Shown piece after piece: positions 31,957 to 41,934 of a DNA stretch of 64,000 nt; position 1 is the stretch's first letter; the number at the start of each line of letters is the position of its first letter. Position numbers and translations under genes: made by a program. This DNA is from Lepidostoma basale (taxonomy: Eukaryota > Arthropoda > Insecta > Trichoptera > Lepidostomatidae). The notes beneath the pieces were generated by a model, which made no database searches, was not told the origin of the DNA, and saw only the letters and a program-made list of their open reading frames with translations. The stretch spans positions 248,001 through 312,000 of the forward strand of contig JAHDVF020000223.1 of assembly GCA_022606425.2 (NCBI GenBank). Direction: 5' to 3'.

Positions 31957-34900
31957 CTAGAAATTAATAATAAAATAATTTGATAGTCACCAAAAGATTA
32001 TTTAACGAACAATTCTAACACACCCACTGAAATATATTTTTAAATATATATTTGATTTCTTAGCATTTATTCAGTAATACTAACAATGAAATAACTGAAG
32101 AGATAAACTAGGCATAAAAATAAAAATTCAATCTTTTTTTTTTATAATATTGACCAAAATTTATAACATTTACTTTATTGTAGTCTTGTTAAAAATGGGT
32201 ACATATAACATAGTTCTGCGGATAATAACACAAGCCACGAAAGCGAACGATTTCAAATTTGAGTACTCCTGCATGGTAGTGATATTTTTTATTAATTAAA
32301 ACACTGTTTTTTCCCATTTCGTGTTTATTTTAAAGATATAAGACAATCTTTTGGAATGGCAAATATATGGAATGGCAATATTGTAATGTATTCTTGAAGC
32401 GTCAACCTATCATCAATATTATGTCGTAAACGCAGAATATTGTAGTGAGTAAATATATGCATATTGGAAAATCGAAATCACTTTCTATAAATACTTAAAC
32501 GAGGCAATAAATTCAATAAAAAACGTATCATTTAGACATCATCTAAATCTGACCGCGAGACAACGGTTCTTTGAGCCCATTCAACACGCATACGCCCGTG
32601 TCTAATCTTGATTAAACAACGCCTCCAATGGGTATAAAATACCTGTCCTATTAAATTCGTGCTTTTACGTACAAACAATGAAATCGTTGAATATTCATTA
32701 AAAAAATTACTTTACTTATTACATTTAAATATTAGGATATCATTATATAACTTTTAACATTTTAAACCCATTTACATACGAGTTAAATATCATGTTTACT
32801 CGTATATGTGTAAACATGATATTTAAATCGTTCGTAATTTAAATAATACTACTTATTCTTATATTTTGAACGTTTACATATTAAAAGGTCAATTATTTAG
32901 GGTAGATTATTTTAAAAAAATATTCTTTTCAGTACCATTCCTTAGTTGAAAAATTATCTAAAATACTTTTTTTTTCGTGAAATTTAATTGTATCTCAATA
33001 GAGACGAAGATGCAAATAGGAAACTGAATATGGTTGATCTAGGTGTTTACAGGACTTATGACCTGTCATTGGTTGAGTTAAGCGCACGCTTTTATGTAAT
33101 TACAACATTCCCCATTCCACCTATTTCTTTATGACCATATAAGACAAATTTTTGGAGGTTGTATATATGTTACAAATCTATGCTTATCTTCACATGTCAG
33201 TTTCAATACACCATCTATGTAGATTTGATTACATATGTAAATCATTTTGATTCAATTAAAAAATTCTTAATATAAGTTTTTACGTTAAATTTGGGTTAAT
33301 TAAGTTCTATATCAAATTAGTTCTCGTGCGGTGAATGGATACCGAGTGACCAGTGATGTTGGCATCATCAGAGTTGTTTGTAACACCTGATGATGCCAAC
33401 ATTGGTTGGCAAAACAACTGTCGCGACATTCTCAAAAAGTTAATAGATTCAATCATTAACTTTGTACTATTTATTGTATTTCAATAAAATTTGAAGGTAT
33501 TTTTAACTAGTCGTGCAGTGTTGGTAAAGGATTATTTTAGGACCATATAGTCAATATTGTCTGTCTATTTCTTGTCATGAATGTGAAACATCGATCAAAA
33601 TCTTGCAGTTAAATCAATGATGTTAAAACAACGCCAGTTTTTATCGTCGATGTGTAATGATGGATAAACTTGTTTCAAAATTTGGCATAGCCTACCCGCC
33701 TCTGAGATCGGATGGGCTTGGTGGCATTGGTCAGAACTGGACCGATTCGGTGAGATGTGTAAAAGTGGGCCGTTTCTCTTTACGACCCCGAATCGGCCGG
33801 TCATTATGCAAGCGTGTGCTGTCATACCGGCGCATTTCGCTTTCGTGTAAGCACCCATATATCCTACGCAAGTAGCCGGAAGCACGCCTGCTTTAAGGGG
33901 AGACATTGTTACATAAACAGTTACAGTAAATTACACAACATTGACTACCATTTTCACCGTATTCATTCTAGCTAATGATAATGATAAATTGCGCCATAAG
34001 GATCCTCTACCTGTTCCTACCTGCATTTGCATTTCAAATCATTTAGACTTCCATCATAGATCTATGACAAAGATAAGATTAGTACCCAGTTAACTCCTCA
34101 AATGTCCTGCAATATTTTTCTTATAAATCAAATCAAATCAAAATAATGAAAACAAAAAATTTTGATAAAAAAAATATTTATTATTATGTATTTAATGTGC
34201 TTCCACTTGTGTTAATGTTCGAACGGTTTCGTGTAAGCACCCATGTATCCTTTCCGGTCGAATATAAACACAAGTGGAAGCACACTAAATACATAATAAT
34301 AAAGAAATTTTGTATCAATTTTTTTTGGTTTCATTATTTAAAATGAACTTCTACCAAGAAATTTCAATTAAGAATATTAATTATTCAAATCAAATCAGTT
34401 AATTTCATCAAAAGACATTACAAAATTAAGGTTTAATGCATCTTTTGAGAACAGGTAAAATAATATATTGTACTCGTATATATAACGCATGAGACGTGAT
34501 TCGACATTAGGAAGACGAGATACTCTCCAAAATCTTGTAGATTATTAGCCTTCTGAACGTACTTTACTAATATGAAAGACGTCGATCTCCCAGGAGACCG
34601 CATTCAGCAGATTAATTGCTCTTCCCACCGGTGTCACCAGGAGGAGTTAAAGGAGTAAGCAGAGAGGACAGACCGCCTTAGTGCTTTATCATTTGAATTT
34701 GTAGATAGCATATTTTTTTTATCTCATAATATTGATAGGCAAAACTTCGGATATCATCAAAATAGAGCACGAGAATATTTTGAATATAAGACAGCGAGAG
34801 AGGAAAACTACTTCATCACATGTCTTGCAATTTTTTTCTAATCAAATAGCTAACTAACCATCATGCAGTTTCCCCTTAGGAATAAGCAGAGAGGATGGCC

Positions 34901-36952
34901 CTCTATTATGCTTTGTCATTTGAATTTATAGACAGCATATATTTTTCATATCATAATATTAATAGGCAAAACTTCGCATATCATCAAGAAAGAGTACGAG
35001 AATATTTTGAATACAAGAGAGCGAAAGAGGAATACTAATTCATCAAATGTCTTGCAAATTTTATCATATCAACTAATTAACTAACCGTCACGCCGTTTCT
35101 CCAGAGGGATAAGCATAGTGCTCTGTCATTTAATTTTATATCAGCACATATTATTTATCTAACGATATTAATAGGAAAATCCCAAATGTCATCAAGAAAG
35201 AGTACGAGAATATTTTGGATACAAGAGGGCGAGAGATTCTGAATCTTACTTTGAATTTTATTCTATTTATTGTACGACAGAAGTGAAGAAAACTAAAGGA
35301 GATTAATTTAGTATGGTTAATTTTGAATTGTAACGTATGTTATGAAAATGATTTACATTAAAAGTTACAACTTATTACTGATAACGAACAAGGAACAGAT
35401 CAAAGGTCTATAAGGAGAAGAAAAAGAAAAGAAGAACTGATAAAGAATTAACAGTGAACCGAGTTTTTAAAGGGGAGCAAATCTTCACTTTCGTGAATAC
35501 GGGTTGCAACAAGTGTTTATTGAATGTTGTAAAATATATTTTATAAATAAAATTTTAAAGACACGTATCTATACTGATCATTTGCGAAATCGTTTATAAG
35601 GTGACACTCGATTAATAAAAAACGAATATATGACTGCACTTATCTTGGAGATGACGTTATTTCAATATCGTAAGCACATTATATTGCTAAACAATTCAAA
35701 TCACCTTATGCCATTTTAAATAAGGTGTTTACTTGATTCAGAAATAAATATACATATAAGCACGATGTTTAGAATTTTTTAAAAAGACATAAAGTTTCAC
35801 CTTTCGTAATAAAAATATTTAAAAGATTTTATTATAGAATGAAAATACATTTATGAATACATATTTTTTATTTTTCGCAACATTTTTTTAATTATTTTTA
35901 TTAGGTACTCATTTATTACACTTAAAAAAAACTGTGTCATTGTTGTGAAAGATAATTGTAAAACAAAACCGCACATATTTAAAAAAAAATCACGAGTGTT
36001 TAAATATAAAAAGGTAAGTCTATATATTTGACATATTTTAATAGTAAAATTACGGAGAAAATAAACGTTTTTTTATAAAAACTGAATGATTTTAAATAAT
36101 AATGTAATTATCAGAAGGCGTGCCGGTATTTATGCTTACATTTTTTTTCTTTATTAATTGAGAAATTAACAACTTACTGTTTGGAACCCCAACCCCAGGG
36201 TTCAGGAGCGGGGGCAGCGGCGGTCAGGGTGAAGAGAGCAACAAACAGGAACTGAAACAGGAATTTAAAATGGTAAATAAATAATTGTGACTTAAATTGT
36301 TGACCACCAATGACAAATAAATTTTAATGGTTTTGATCTCAACAAAGATGATTATTAAAAATATATATATTTGTTCATTGATTCTTGAACAATGATAATA
36401 TTCCATATTATATAATTAACACGAATGAAATGTATGTTTTTTTTTAAGTTTTTTTTTATTTTATGGGAACGGCATAATTCGCTTAGTCATTATCAAATGT
36501 TCGATAGAGCAATAAGTTAATCGTTTTGCGAAGGTAATATAAAGAAACATTTAATGATGCCTTAGCAAGGCGAAACATGTCATTCCCAATAAATGAAAAT
36601 ACTTCTAGAAAATAGACATTTTCCGTATTAATTATTATTCATTACACTTTTTTTTAAATACAGAATTTAATATAATTAAATTATTGGTTTAGAAATAATT
36701 TTTATTTTATTTTTATTTAAATCGTATATTTGTTTTCTATACTAGTCACATTTTTAGAATATATTTTTATTATGGAATTTGGATAGAAAAATTGTTTTTT
36801 AAATATTTGTTTAAAAGTTATATAAAATAACTATGGATTGAAATCATATATATGTTTTTTATACTAGTCACAATTCTATAAAAAAAATTGAATTAGGATA
36901 AACAACATGTTTAAAAAAATATGTAAAAACTCACTACAAATTTTCCAATCAT
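31779..36952 (-). CDS. Small secreted His/Val/Pro-rich protein, three exons
   Basis: Spliced model: exon 1 36952-36935, exon 2 36251-36178, exon 3 31956-31779, joined in phase 0 and phase 2 to give 89 residues. All four splice sites are GT/AG. The product starts MIGKFVFLFVALFTLTAAA, a good signal peptide with probable cleavage after the alanines, then PAPEPWGWGSK. A His-rich part follows (four consecutive His near residue 46) with repeated KHVPII and KEVPV units, then a WESKGWW end. The start has the insect-like context acaaaATG, and the upstream TATA and TCAGT match the position. Such short His/Val/Pro-rich secreted proteins are common among insect cuticle, silk and other extracellular structural proteins; that role is inferred and no named family is claimed. 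The long intron is full of transposon fragments. Alternative splicing is not excluded. Confidence 0.85.
32555..32680 (+). promoter_or_regulatory. Orphan promoter-like block inside intron 2
   Basis: CCAAT followed by GGTATAAAATACC (TATAAAA 32633-32639) and, about 40 bases on, acaaacaATG (ATG 32678) with a short MKSLNIH reading frame. It resembles the start of a cuticle-type gene on the plus strand. No good donor or second exon was found, so it may be a relic. Confidence 0.3.
32985..33230 (+). repeat. Dispersed repeat G, copy 2
   Basis: Close match to 3775-4030. Confidence 0.75.
33330..33480 (+). mobile_element. ACAGCTGT-type hammerhead element in intron 2
   Basis: The plus motif at 33387-33422 has CTGATGA, helix II GCCAAC/GTTGGC with an ATTG loop, AAA instead of GAA (G12 to A), ACAACTGT and C17. 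A partial opposite arm lies at 33350-33375 ('gatgttggcatcatcag'). Confidence 0.7.
33595..33906 (-). other. Unclassified 103-codon ORF in intron 2
   Basis: Starts MSPLKAGVLPATCVGYMGAY and is GC-richer than the intron. Part of it ('cgtgtaagcacccat') recurs inside the hairpin at 34181-34299, so the sequence is probably repeat-derived. No domain recognised. Confidence 0.4.
34136..34370. mobile_element. Inverted-repeat element with 33-bp arms
   Basis: Arms at 34181-34213 and 34267-34299 are near-perfect reverse complements. One arm plus flank recurs at 50049-50110. It ends in the shared terminal module ('aaaatgaacttctaccaaga'). Its centre contains GAAACCG-like sequence that may be a decayed ribozyme core. 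Confidence 0.65.
34385..34635 (-). mobile_element. Family F retroelement 3' end in intron 2
   Basis: Begins 'caaatcaaatcagttaattt' and contains 'actttactaatatgaaagac'. Confidence 0.75.
34640..35240. repeat. 227-bp tandem repeat, about 2.6 units
   Basis: The word 'taagcagagag' or its variant occurs at 34656, 34883 and 35110, exactly 227 bases apart. Each unit also has 'cataatatt(g/a)ataggcaaaac' and 'gagaatattttgaata'. Each unit includes the reverse complement of the family A tail region. Confidence 0.85.
35241..36177. other. Rest of intron 2
   Basis: 35241-35530 matches 4200-4455. 35530-36120 is AT-rich without features. Confidence 0.4.
36178..36251 (-). CDS. Exon 2: rest of signal peptide and mature N-terminus
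   Basis: 74 bases after the acceptor TTTCAG, ending in CA before the donor GTAAGT (from 36177). Completes the hydrophobic core and codes PAPEPWGWGSK. It is much GC-richer than the introns around it. Confidence 0.85.
36410..36640. mobile_element. Type 2 hammerhead element in intron 1
   Basis: A minus arm (36425-36500) and a plus arm with the motif at 36551-36581: TTAATGA, helix II GCCTT/AGGC with a short loop, GAA, ACATGT, C17. The core has two changes from CTGANGA. Confidence 0.7.
36935..36952 (-). CDS. Exon 1 coding part
   Basis: Codes MIGKFV. The donor GTGAGT follows at 36934-36929. With the predicted start of transcription at 37042, the 5' untranslated part is 90 bases. Confidence 0.8.
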
Positions 36953-37039
36953 TTTGTTTATGTGTTTATATCGAACACTCGAAAATGCACTTAAAATCAG
37001 CTTCGATGCGTTTCTTTCGAAGTTTGTTGAAAATGTGAT

Positions 37040-37070
37040 ACTGACCTATTGATACAGTGAGCTTTATATA
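37040..37070 (-). promoter_or_regulatory. Core promoter: TATA box and TCAGT initiator
   Basis: On the minus strand TATATAAA (37070-37063) and the arthropod initiator TCAGT (37044-37040) are spaced so that the initiator A (37042) lies 28 bases from the first T. This places transcription start about 90 bases before the ATG at 36952. Confidence 0.8.
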
Positions 37071-37071
37071 A

Positions 37072-37190
37072 GGGTACCGCGCAGTATTTTCAGTTGCACA
37101 ACATCCCCCCACCTGCAGTCTACCCCACTAGGAACTAATTGCTAGGCAACTTCACCTGTTCGCTCGCTGGTACCCGCGCAACACCTGATG
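37072..37190 (-). promoter_or_regulatory. Upstream region with three CACCTG E-boxes
   Basis: CACCTG occurs at 37120-37125, 37153-37158 and 37182-37187 (plus strand). 'ggtaccgcgca' (37073-37083) and 'ggtacccgcgca' (37169-37180) form a direct repeat. The block is GC-rich compared with the flanks. Binding factors are not known. Confidence 0.5.
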
Positions 37191-37309
37191 TTACTTTGAA
37201 AATATTCTGTTCTTTATTTCTAATTTTCATTTCAATACTCTTCGGACAAAATGCTTATAAAAAATTATAATTTTAATAAAATTTTATATGACGAATTTTT
37301 TTAAGAATT

Positions 37310-37500
37310 AAACCCATCTGTTTTATAGAAGTTTTATTATATTTTATGAAAATAACATATAACGCCTGTCTAAGGCATCATCAAATGCCAAATGGACATT
37401 TTATAAAGCCTTAGATAGGCGAAACATGTCAGTCGCATAAAATATAATAAAACTTTTAGAAAACATATGTTTACATTCATTATTAATTATTTAATATGGA
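37310..37500. mobile_element. Type 2 hammerhead element upstream of the gene
   Basis: The minus motif (37384-37353) has TTGATGA and GCCT/AGGC but a mutated GAA. The plus motif (37400-37430) has a mutated core but intact GCCT/AGGC, GAA, ACATGT and C17. Confidence 0.7.
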
Positions 37501-37544
37501 ATTTTCTATCATTATTCTAGAAACAATGAATTAAAACGCATTTA

Positions 37545-37790
37545 GAAGTTGTCATTATGGAATTTCACAATGTTAACGCCTTAAGTTTATATAAAAATGT
37601 TTTATTATTATATATTTCAAGAGAATTGGCTGTTTCATTTTGCTTGGGCTACGAATGTCTACGAATTATGCCATTACCCTAAAATATAACAAAACTTCAA
37701 GAAAACCGACATTCTCATTCATATTATTTAATATTGTGGTGTTTTACGAGAGTTCAAGAAACAATAAATAAAGATGATAAAAAACACAAA
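37545..37790. repeat. Ribozyme-element flanks, decayed
   Basis: Contains the 'gttaacgcctta' word (inverse of 16385) and a type 2 tail ('cgacattctcattcatatta'). No recognisable core. Confidence 0.4.
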
Positions 37791-38309
37791 TTTTTCGACT
37801 TTTTAAAGCTTAGTATTCTCTGTTGTGTGTACTATGGTAAGTTTCTTTTTAATTCATTATAAAAATGTAATAATATAAAGATGTATGTCAGAATGTAAAA
37901 ATAAACACAAGTTTCATAAGAACGATGCTTTTAAAAACATTATTATATTATTTACGATATTATTATATTTTATTGCATTCTCTCGTATCATATTCTCGAT
38001 TTATCTAATATGTGTGATGTTTTAAAAATCTATGATTATTTTATTCTGCAATTGAATTTTAATTTCAAATTGAACGTCTAAGAGATTCGCTCTTTTTTCC
38101 AAACACATATTTTAATTTAACACAAAGACATAATTTAGTAATTGTATTGACATAAATAAAATACATTACATATTTAATCGTATTACATATTTTATCTATT
38201 GTTATATGGTCATATAGTGATAGAATAACAAAAGATCTATCTATAGTAACACCCTAAAATATAATTGGACCTTTTGAACCGAAAACATTTAAAATACCAT
38301 AAAATATTC
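37791..38309. other. No gene recognised
   Basis: Very AT-rich; nothing identified. Confidence 0.4.
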
Positions 38310-38785
38310 TTACTTATGGAATCGGATGCGTGGAACTGGCAAAATATCGATTAAAATAGAAAAAAATCACTAGAAAAGAGATATCTTAGACGAATGTGTA
38401 GAAAATCTATATATGATAGATTGTCGAATAAAAATATGAGAAGTAAATGCAATGTGAATGAAAGTTTAATTAACAAAAATAGTGAAAGGATCATTAAGAT
38501 TGTTTGGAAACATGGAAAGAATAAATGAAGAAAGAATAATAATAATAAAAATTATTATATTTTAATGATGTAAGCGGAAATAGAGAAAGACCGAGGAAAA
38601 ACGTGGCACGATCAAATAAATCTAATATTGAATGTTGGCCACGTGAGGAGTCGGAGAAATCGATGTCCGTTCATGACACGATGGATGAATGTTGAGGAAG
38701 CAAAATAATTATGTCAAGTGGCGGTCCATTCTTTCTCCCTACCACTTCAAGGAGACGGGATGACGATTAATTAGTTTGTTAGAAT
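38310..38785 (+). mobile_element. Non-LTR 3' fragment, family A
   Basis: Runs from 'acttatggaatcggatgcgt' (LMYGSEAW region) to 'gatgacgattaattagtttg'. Many frameshifts. Confidence 0.75.
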
Positions 38786-38869
38786 ATTCCATTATATTAT
38801 ATTTCATATCCATAATATACCATAACAATTTTTGTATTTATATACTCATGGATTTACAAAATGATCTAT

Positions 38870-39010
38870 TTTTCTTCTTTTTCTCCTTATAGACCTTTGG
38901 TCTGTTCCTGAAATCAGGCTGGCCTCTCTTGGGAGGTTGACTCCCAACTATCTCTCCATCTCTTCGGCGGTCTTCCGGGGGCACGGCAGCCGGCAAATGA
39001 TCTCGTATAT
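38870..39010 (-). mobile_element. Non-LTR 3' end, family B
   Basis: The minus strand reads GCRAPGRPPKRWR-like sequence, with 'ctctccatctcttcggcggt' as at 11885. Confidence 0.6.
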
Positions 39011-39639
39011 ATAAAATTTTCCAGGAAGTATGTATGTAAAAGTGGAAGAATTGGATCTGATATGAAATCACCTATCAAAGTTTATTTGTCTTTACATATT
39101 TCAATGACAACTGATATCTTTAAAATACTTAAAAATTATTTGTGAAAGTTCATTGTTAATAATGATTTGTTTTAATACCAGATGTTTAATATTTTAACAT
39201 TTAACAGTGTTGAAGTATCGTTATGTATCGTCCGAAACAGTGGATTATCAAAAAAAAACATTATACCCTATACCTACTCAGGTAAGCGAAAATAAACAGT
39301 TTTGGTGACATAAATGCATCAATGAAATAACCCCTTTGTTATGAGATATAGATATATAATAAAATATTTTTTTTTTAAAATCAAATTTATTTCGATGTTA
39401 TCTATTTTTGGTTTTTATTTCAAAAATATTGTTCTCTTGCGCTTACAGATAAGTATAGAAACCGCTTAGCAGTAAAAGTAATGTTATTAAAATAAAAATA
39501 TGACAAAAAAACATATAATACATAACTAAGAGTAAGGGTAGTATTGAAACCGGCTATAAAGAAAAGCGACGAGTGAATAAAATAATGAAAATATAAATTT
39601 TAGCATAGTTTAAGGTAATCAAATGATTTTTCTGAAATC
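39011..39639. other. No gene; possible ribozyme-element tail
   Basis: 39180-39245 shares 'acagtgttgaagtatcgt' with the flank of the ACAGCTGT-type element at 47590. Otherwise empty. Confidence 0.35.
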
Positions 39640-39785
39640 TCTTGATGGAAGTTCATTTTAAATAATATTATAATTAAATAAAACGACGTTTTTTAACTAC
39701 TTCCACTTTTGTCTTTATTTAGACAGCGACCGGTTTCGCCAGGCTCGCTGGCATCAACAGACTGGTCTGTCTGGTATAGTTTAAG
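39640..39785 (-). mobile_element. ACCGGT-type hammerhead element, single arm
   Basis: Terminal module (39645-39665), then the flank 'acttccacttttgtctttat', then the motif at 39728-39760: CTGTTGA (A6 to T), helix II GCCAG/CTGGC, GAA, helix III ACCGGT, C17. Confidence 0.7.
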
Positions 39786-39799
39786 GTATTGCTTATCTT

Positions 39800-40030
39800 C
39801 TACCACTTATGAGTAGACTTTGTGGCATGTTTATTAACGAGGATTGGTCTTCTGCGAAGTCGATTCCCAGCTGTCGATCCTTCTCTTTGGTGGTATACCC
39901 GGGGTTCGTCTACCTTGGGGTTGGCCGTGCAACATAATGAAAGAGAGTCTGGATGGATCCGTCCTTCTCACGAGTGCATATTAATATATTCTCCTTTGCC
40001 TCCCCAATCTAACGACATCTTCGATCACGC
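39800..40030 (-). mobile_element. Non-LTR 3' fragment, family B
   Basis: Minus-strand match to family B C-terminal sequence (compare 11200-11300). Confidence 0.55.
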
Positions 40031-40034
40031 ATAT

Positions 40035-40209
40035 CTCTAGTGACACCGGTTGGAAAAATTATTAATTTGCTAAACGCGGTCTCCTCGGAGATCGACGTCT
40101 TTCATATTAGTGAAAGTACGTTCAGAAGGCAAATACTCTTGATTTTGGAGAGTATATTGTCTTCCTAATGTCGAACCATCTCTCATGCGTTTCTGGAAGT
40201 ATACTATAT
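40035..40209 (+). mobile_element. Family F retroelement, 5' part of interrupted copy
   Basis: Matches 905-1065 and is interrupted at 40209 by the insertion at 40210-40641. Confidence 0.8.
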
Positions 40210-40641
40210 CTTCTGCTTCTTCTTCGTCAGCCCTTATCGGCCCACTGCTGGACATAGGCCTCCTCCCTTCCCTTCCACTCGTCTCTATCTCCTGCTAGCC
40301 GTAGCCACATTTCCCCTCCCACGGCAGCAATGTCGTCGGCCCACCTTTTTTGCGGCCTGCCGACGTTTCTCCTATTCTCCCATGGTCTCCACCTTATTAT
40401 TTTCTGGGTCCATCTATCCTCACTCTGTCTCGCCACATGACCCGCCTATTGCCACTTCAGTCTCGCTAGTCGTTCCATGATATCCGTTATTTTTGTTCGG
40501 CGTCTAATCTCCTCTTTTCTGATTCTATCTCGGAGACTGACGCCGAGCATATGTCTTTCCATGGAACGCTGCGTGACTCTCAATCTTTCTACATTTCTCT
40601 TGGTGAGGGTCACAGTTTCCATTCCATACGTCATCACCGGC
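40210..40641 (-). mobile_element. Family C non-LTR insertion nested in family F
   Basis: Minus-strand frames read YGMETVTLTKRNVERLRVTQ, MLGVSLRDRIRKEEIRRRT and, in another frame, WRPWENRRNVGRPQKRWADD, so there is one frameshift near 40440. The element ends in a short (GAA)-rich tail on its 3' side (40210-40225). ACTATAT flanks both sides (40203-40209 and 40642-40648). It is a 432-bp, 5'-truncated insertion. Confidence 0.9.
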
Positions 40642-40745
40642 ACTATATACAATATATTATATTATTTTACCTGTTCTCAATAGATGCCTTAAACCTTAAT
40701 TTTGTGATGTCTATTGATGAAATAAACTGATTTAATTTGATATTT
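40642..40745 (+). mobile_element. Family F retroelement, 3' part of interrupted copy
   Basis: Continues from 'acaatatattatattatttt' to the 'aataaactgattta' end. Confidence 0.8.
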
Positions 40746-41639
40746 ATCCTGGAGTTCGTTATTATATTGCGTAATGTTTTACTGATATAATCAAAATAGT
40801 AGAATATTCAATAAAATAAAAATGCTTTCACTAATACTCGTAATATATCGTTCATGTATTATTCTCGTGTACTTTAAAAGTTTTTTTTACATGTTGTGTT
40901 TTTTTATTAAGTTCGCTTTATTACTGGAAAGTCAGTAAATACGTGGGATTTCGAATATTTGAATTGAGTAACGCGTGCTAATGGTAATATTTATGATATT
41001 ATGATAATGTGATCAGGCTTTTGAACCGCTGAATGTGCTTATAATTACCATTATGGATTTTCTTGGTGTGATTTACGCGTAATGATAATTCTATAAACAC
41101 AATATTTAATATACTTGGACACATCTTATAATACAACAAATTCCATAAACTACGTGGTTAAATCTGTAGTCATAAATCTGAAAATATTATAGCTACTGGT
41201 GAACTTCTATACAAACTAATCAGACATGTGGTATGTTTGTGATACAACGAATGTAAAGATAAACGATCTAGGGACGACTCGTAATCGGCAGGAGACATTA
41301 AAACTCTGTAGGAACGGTTTCAAGAGAAAGAAGATAAAAAGTTTTATTTAAAATACAAATTCAGATGAAGTATATGTTATTTTATCAATAGGTTTAAAAT
41401 ACAAAATGAAGGCTTAAGAAATCTTTTGAGAAAAATATGGGCAAAATTAAAATGAAAATGGACAGGGCATGTCGCCAGACAGTGAATTGATTGATGGGCA
41501 TTATTATGGTGACATTATTAATTTTAATGTTCTACGAATAAACTATTTTCTATTTAATTTCCTTTTGTGATAGATTCATAAATTGATACGCGGATATTAA
41601 CTAAACCTATTATTTAAATATATTATTAAATGCTTTTAT
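40746..41639. other. No gene recognised
   Basis: AT-rich; nothing identified. Confidence 0.4.
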
Positions 41640-41865
41640 TAAAAAAATTAAATTATATATACATGTTTCGGACGAACAGAACATCTGTCAGATCATGTAA
41701 ACAACAATTTTATAAATATGTATCTTTACTGAAGAAGGACTGTTTGTCCGAAACATGTCTATATAATTTTTTTTAATAAAAGTGTTGTGTGACAATGTGT
41801 ATAAAAAAGAAAAATATAAATAAACCATCATAACAACACAAAGTATGGCGTATATAGAAGGTATT
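41640..41865. mobile_element. Type 3 hammerhead element, inverted pair
   Basis: Minus motif decayed (41660-41691: CTGACAGA insertion), plus motif perfect (41729-41759). The right end carries 'acaacacaaagtatggcg', the inverse of 22355. Confidence 0.8.
41729..41759 (+). ncRNA. Hammerhead ribozyme-like motif (type 3), perfect core
   Basis: CTGAAGA (41729-41735), helix II GGAC/GTCC with a TGTTT loop (41737-41749), GAA (41750-41752), self-complementary helix III ACATGT (41753-41758) and C17 (41759). The first two helix I pairs (TA/TA) form. It has the same core and helices as 22445-22475 but different loop bases. Confidence 0.8.
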
Positions 41866-41934
41866 ATTAAATAATTCATTATTAAAAAGTATCACCAAAC
41901 CTACAAGCAAATGAGTCAAAATTTCTACAAAAGT

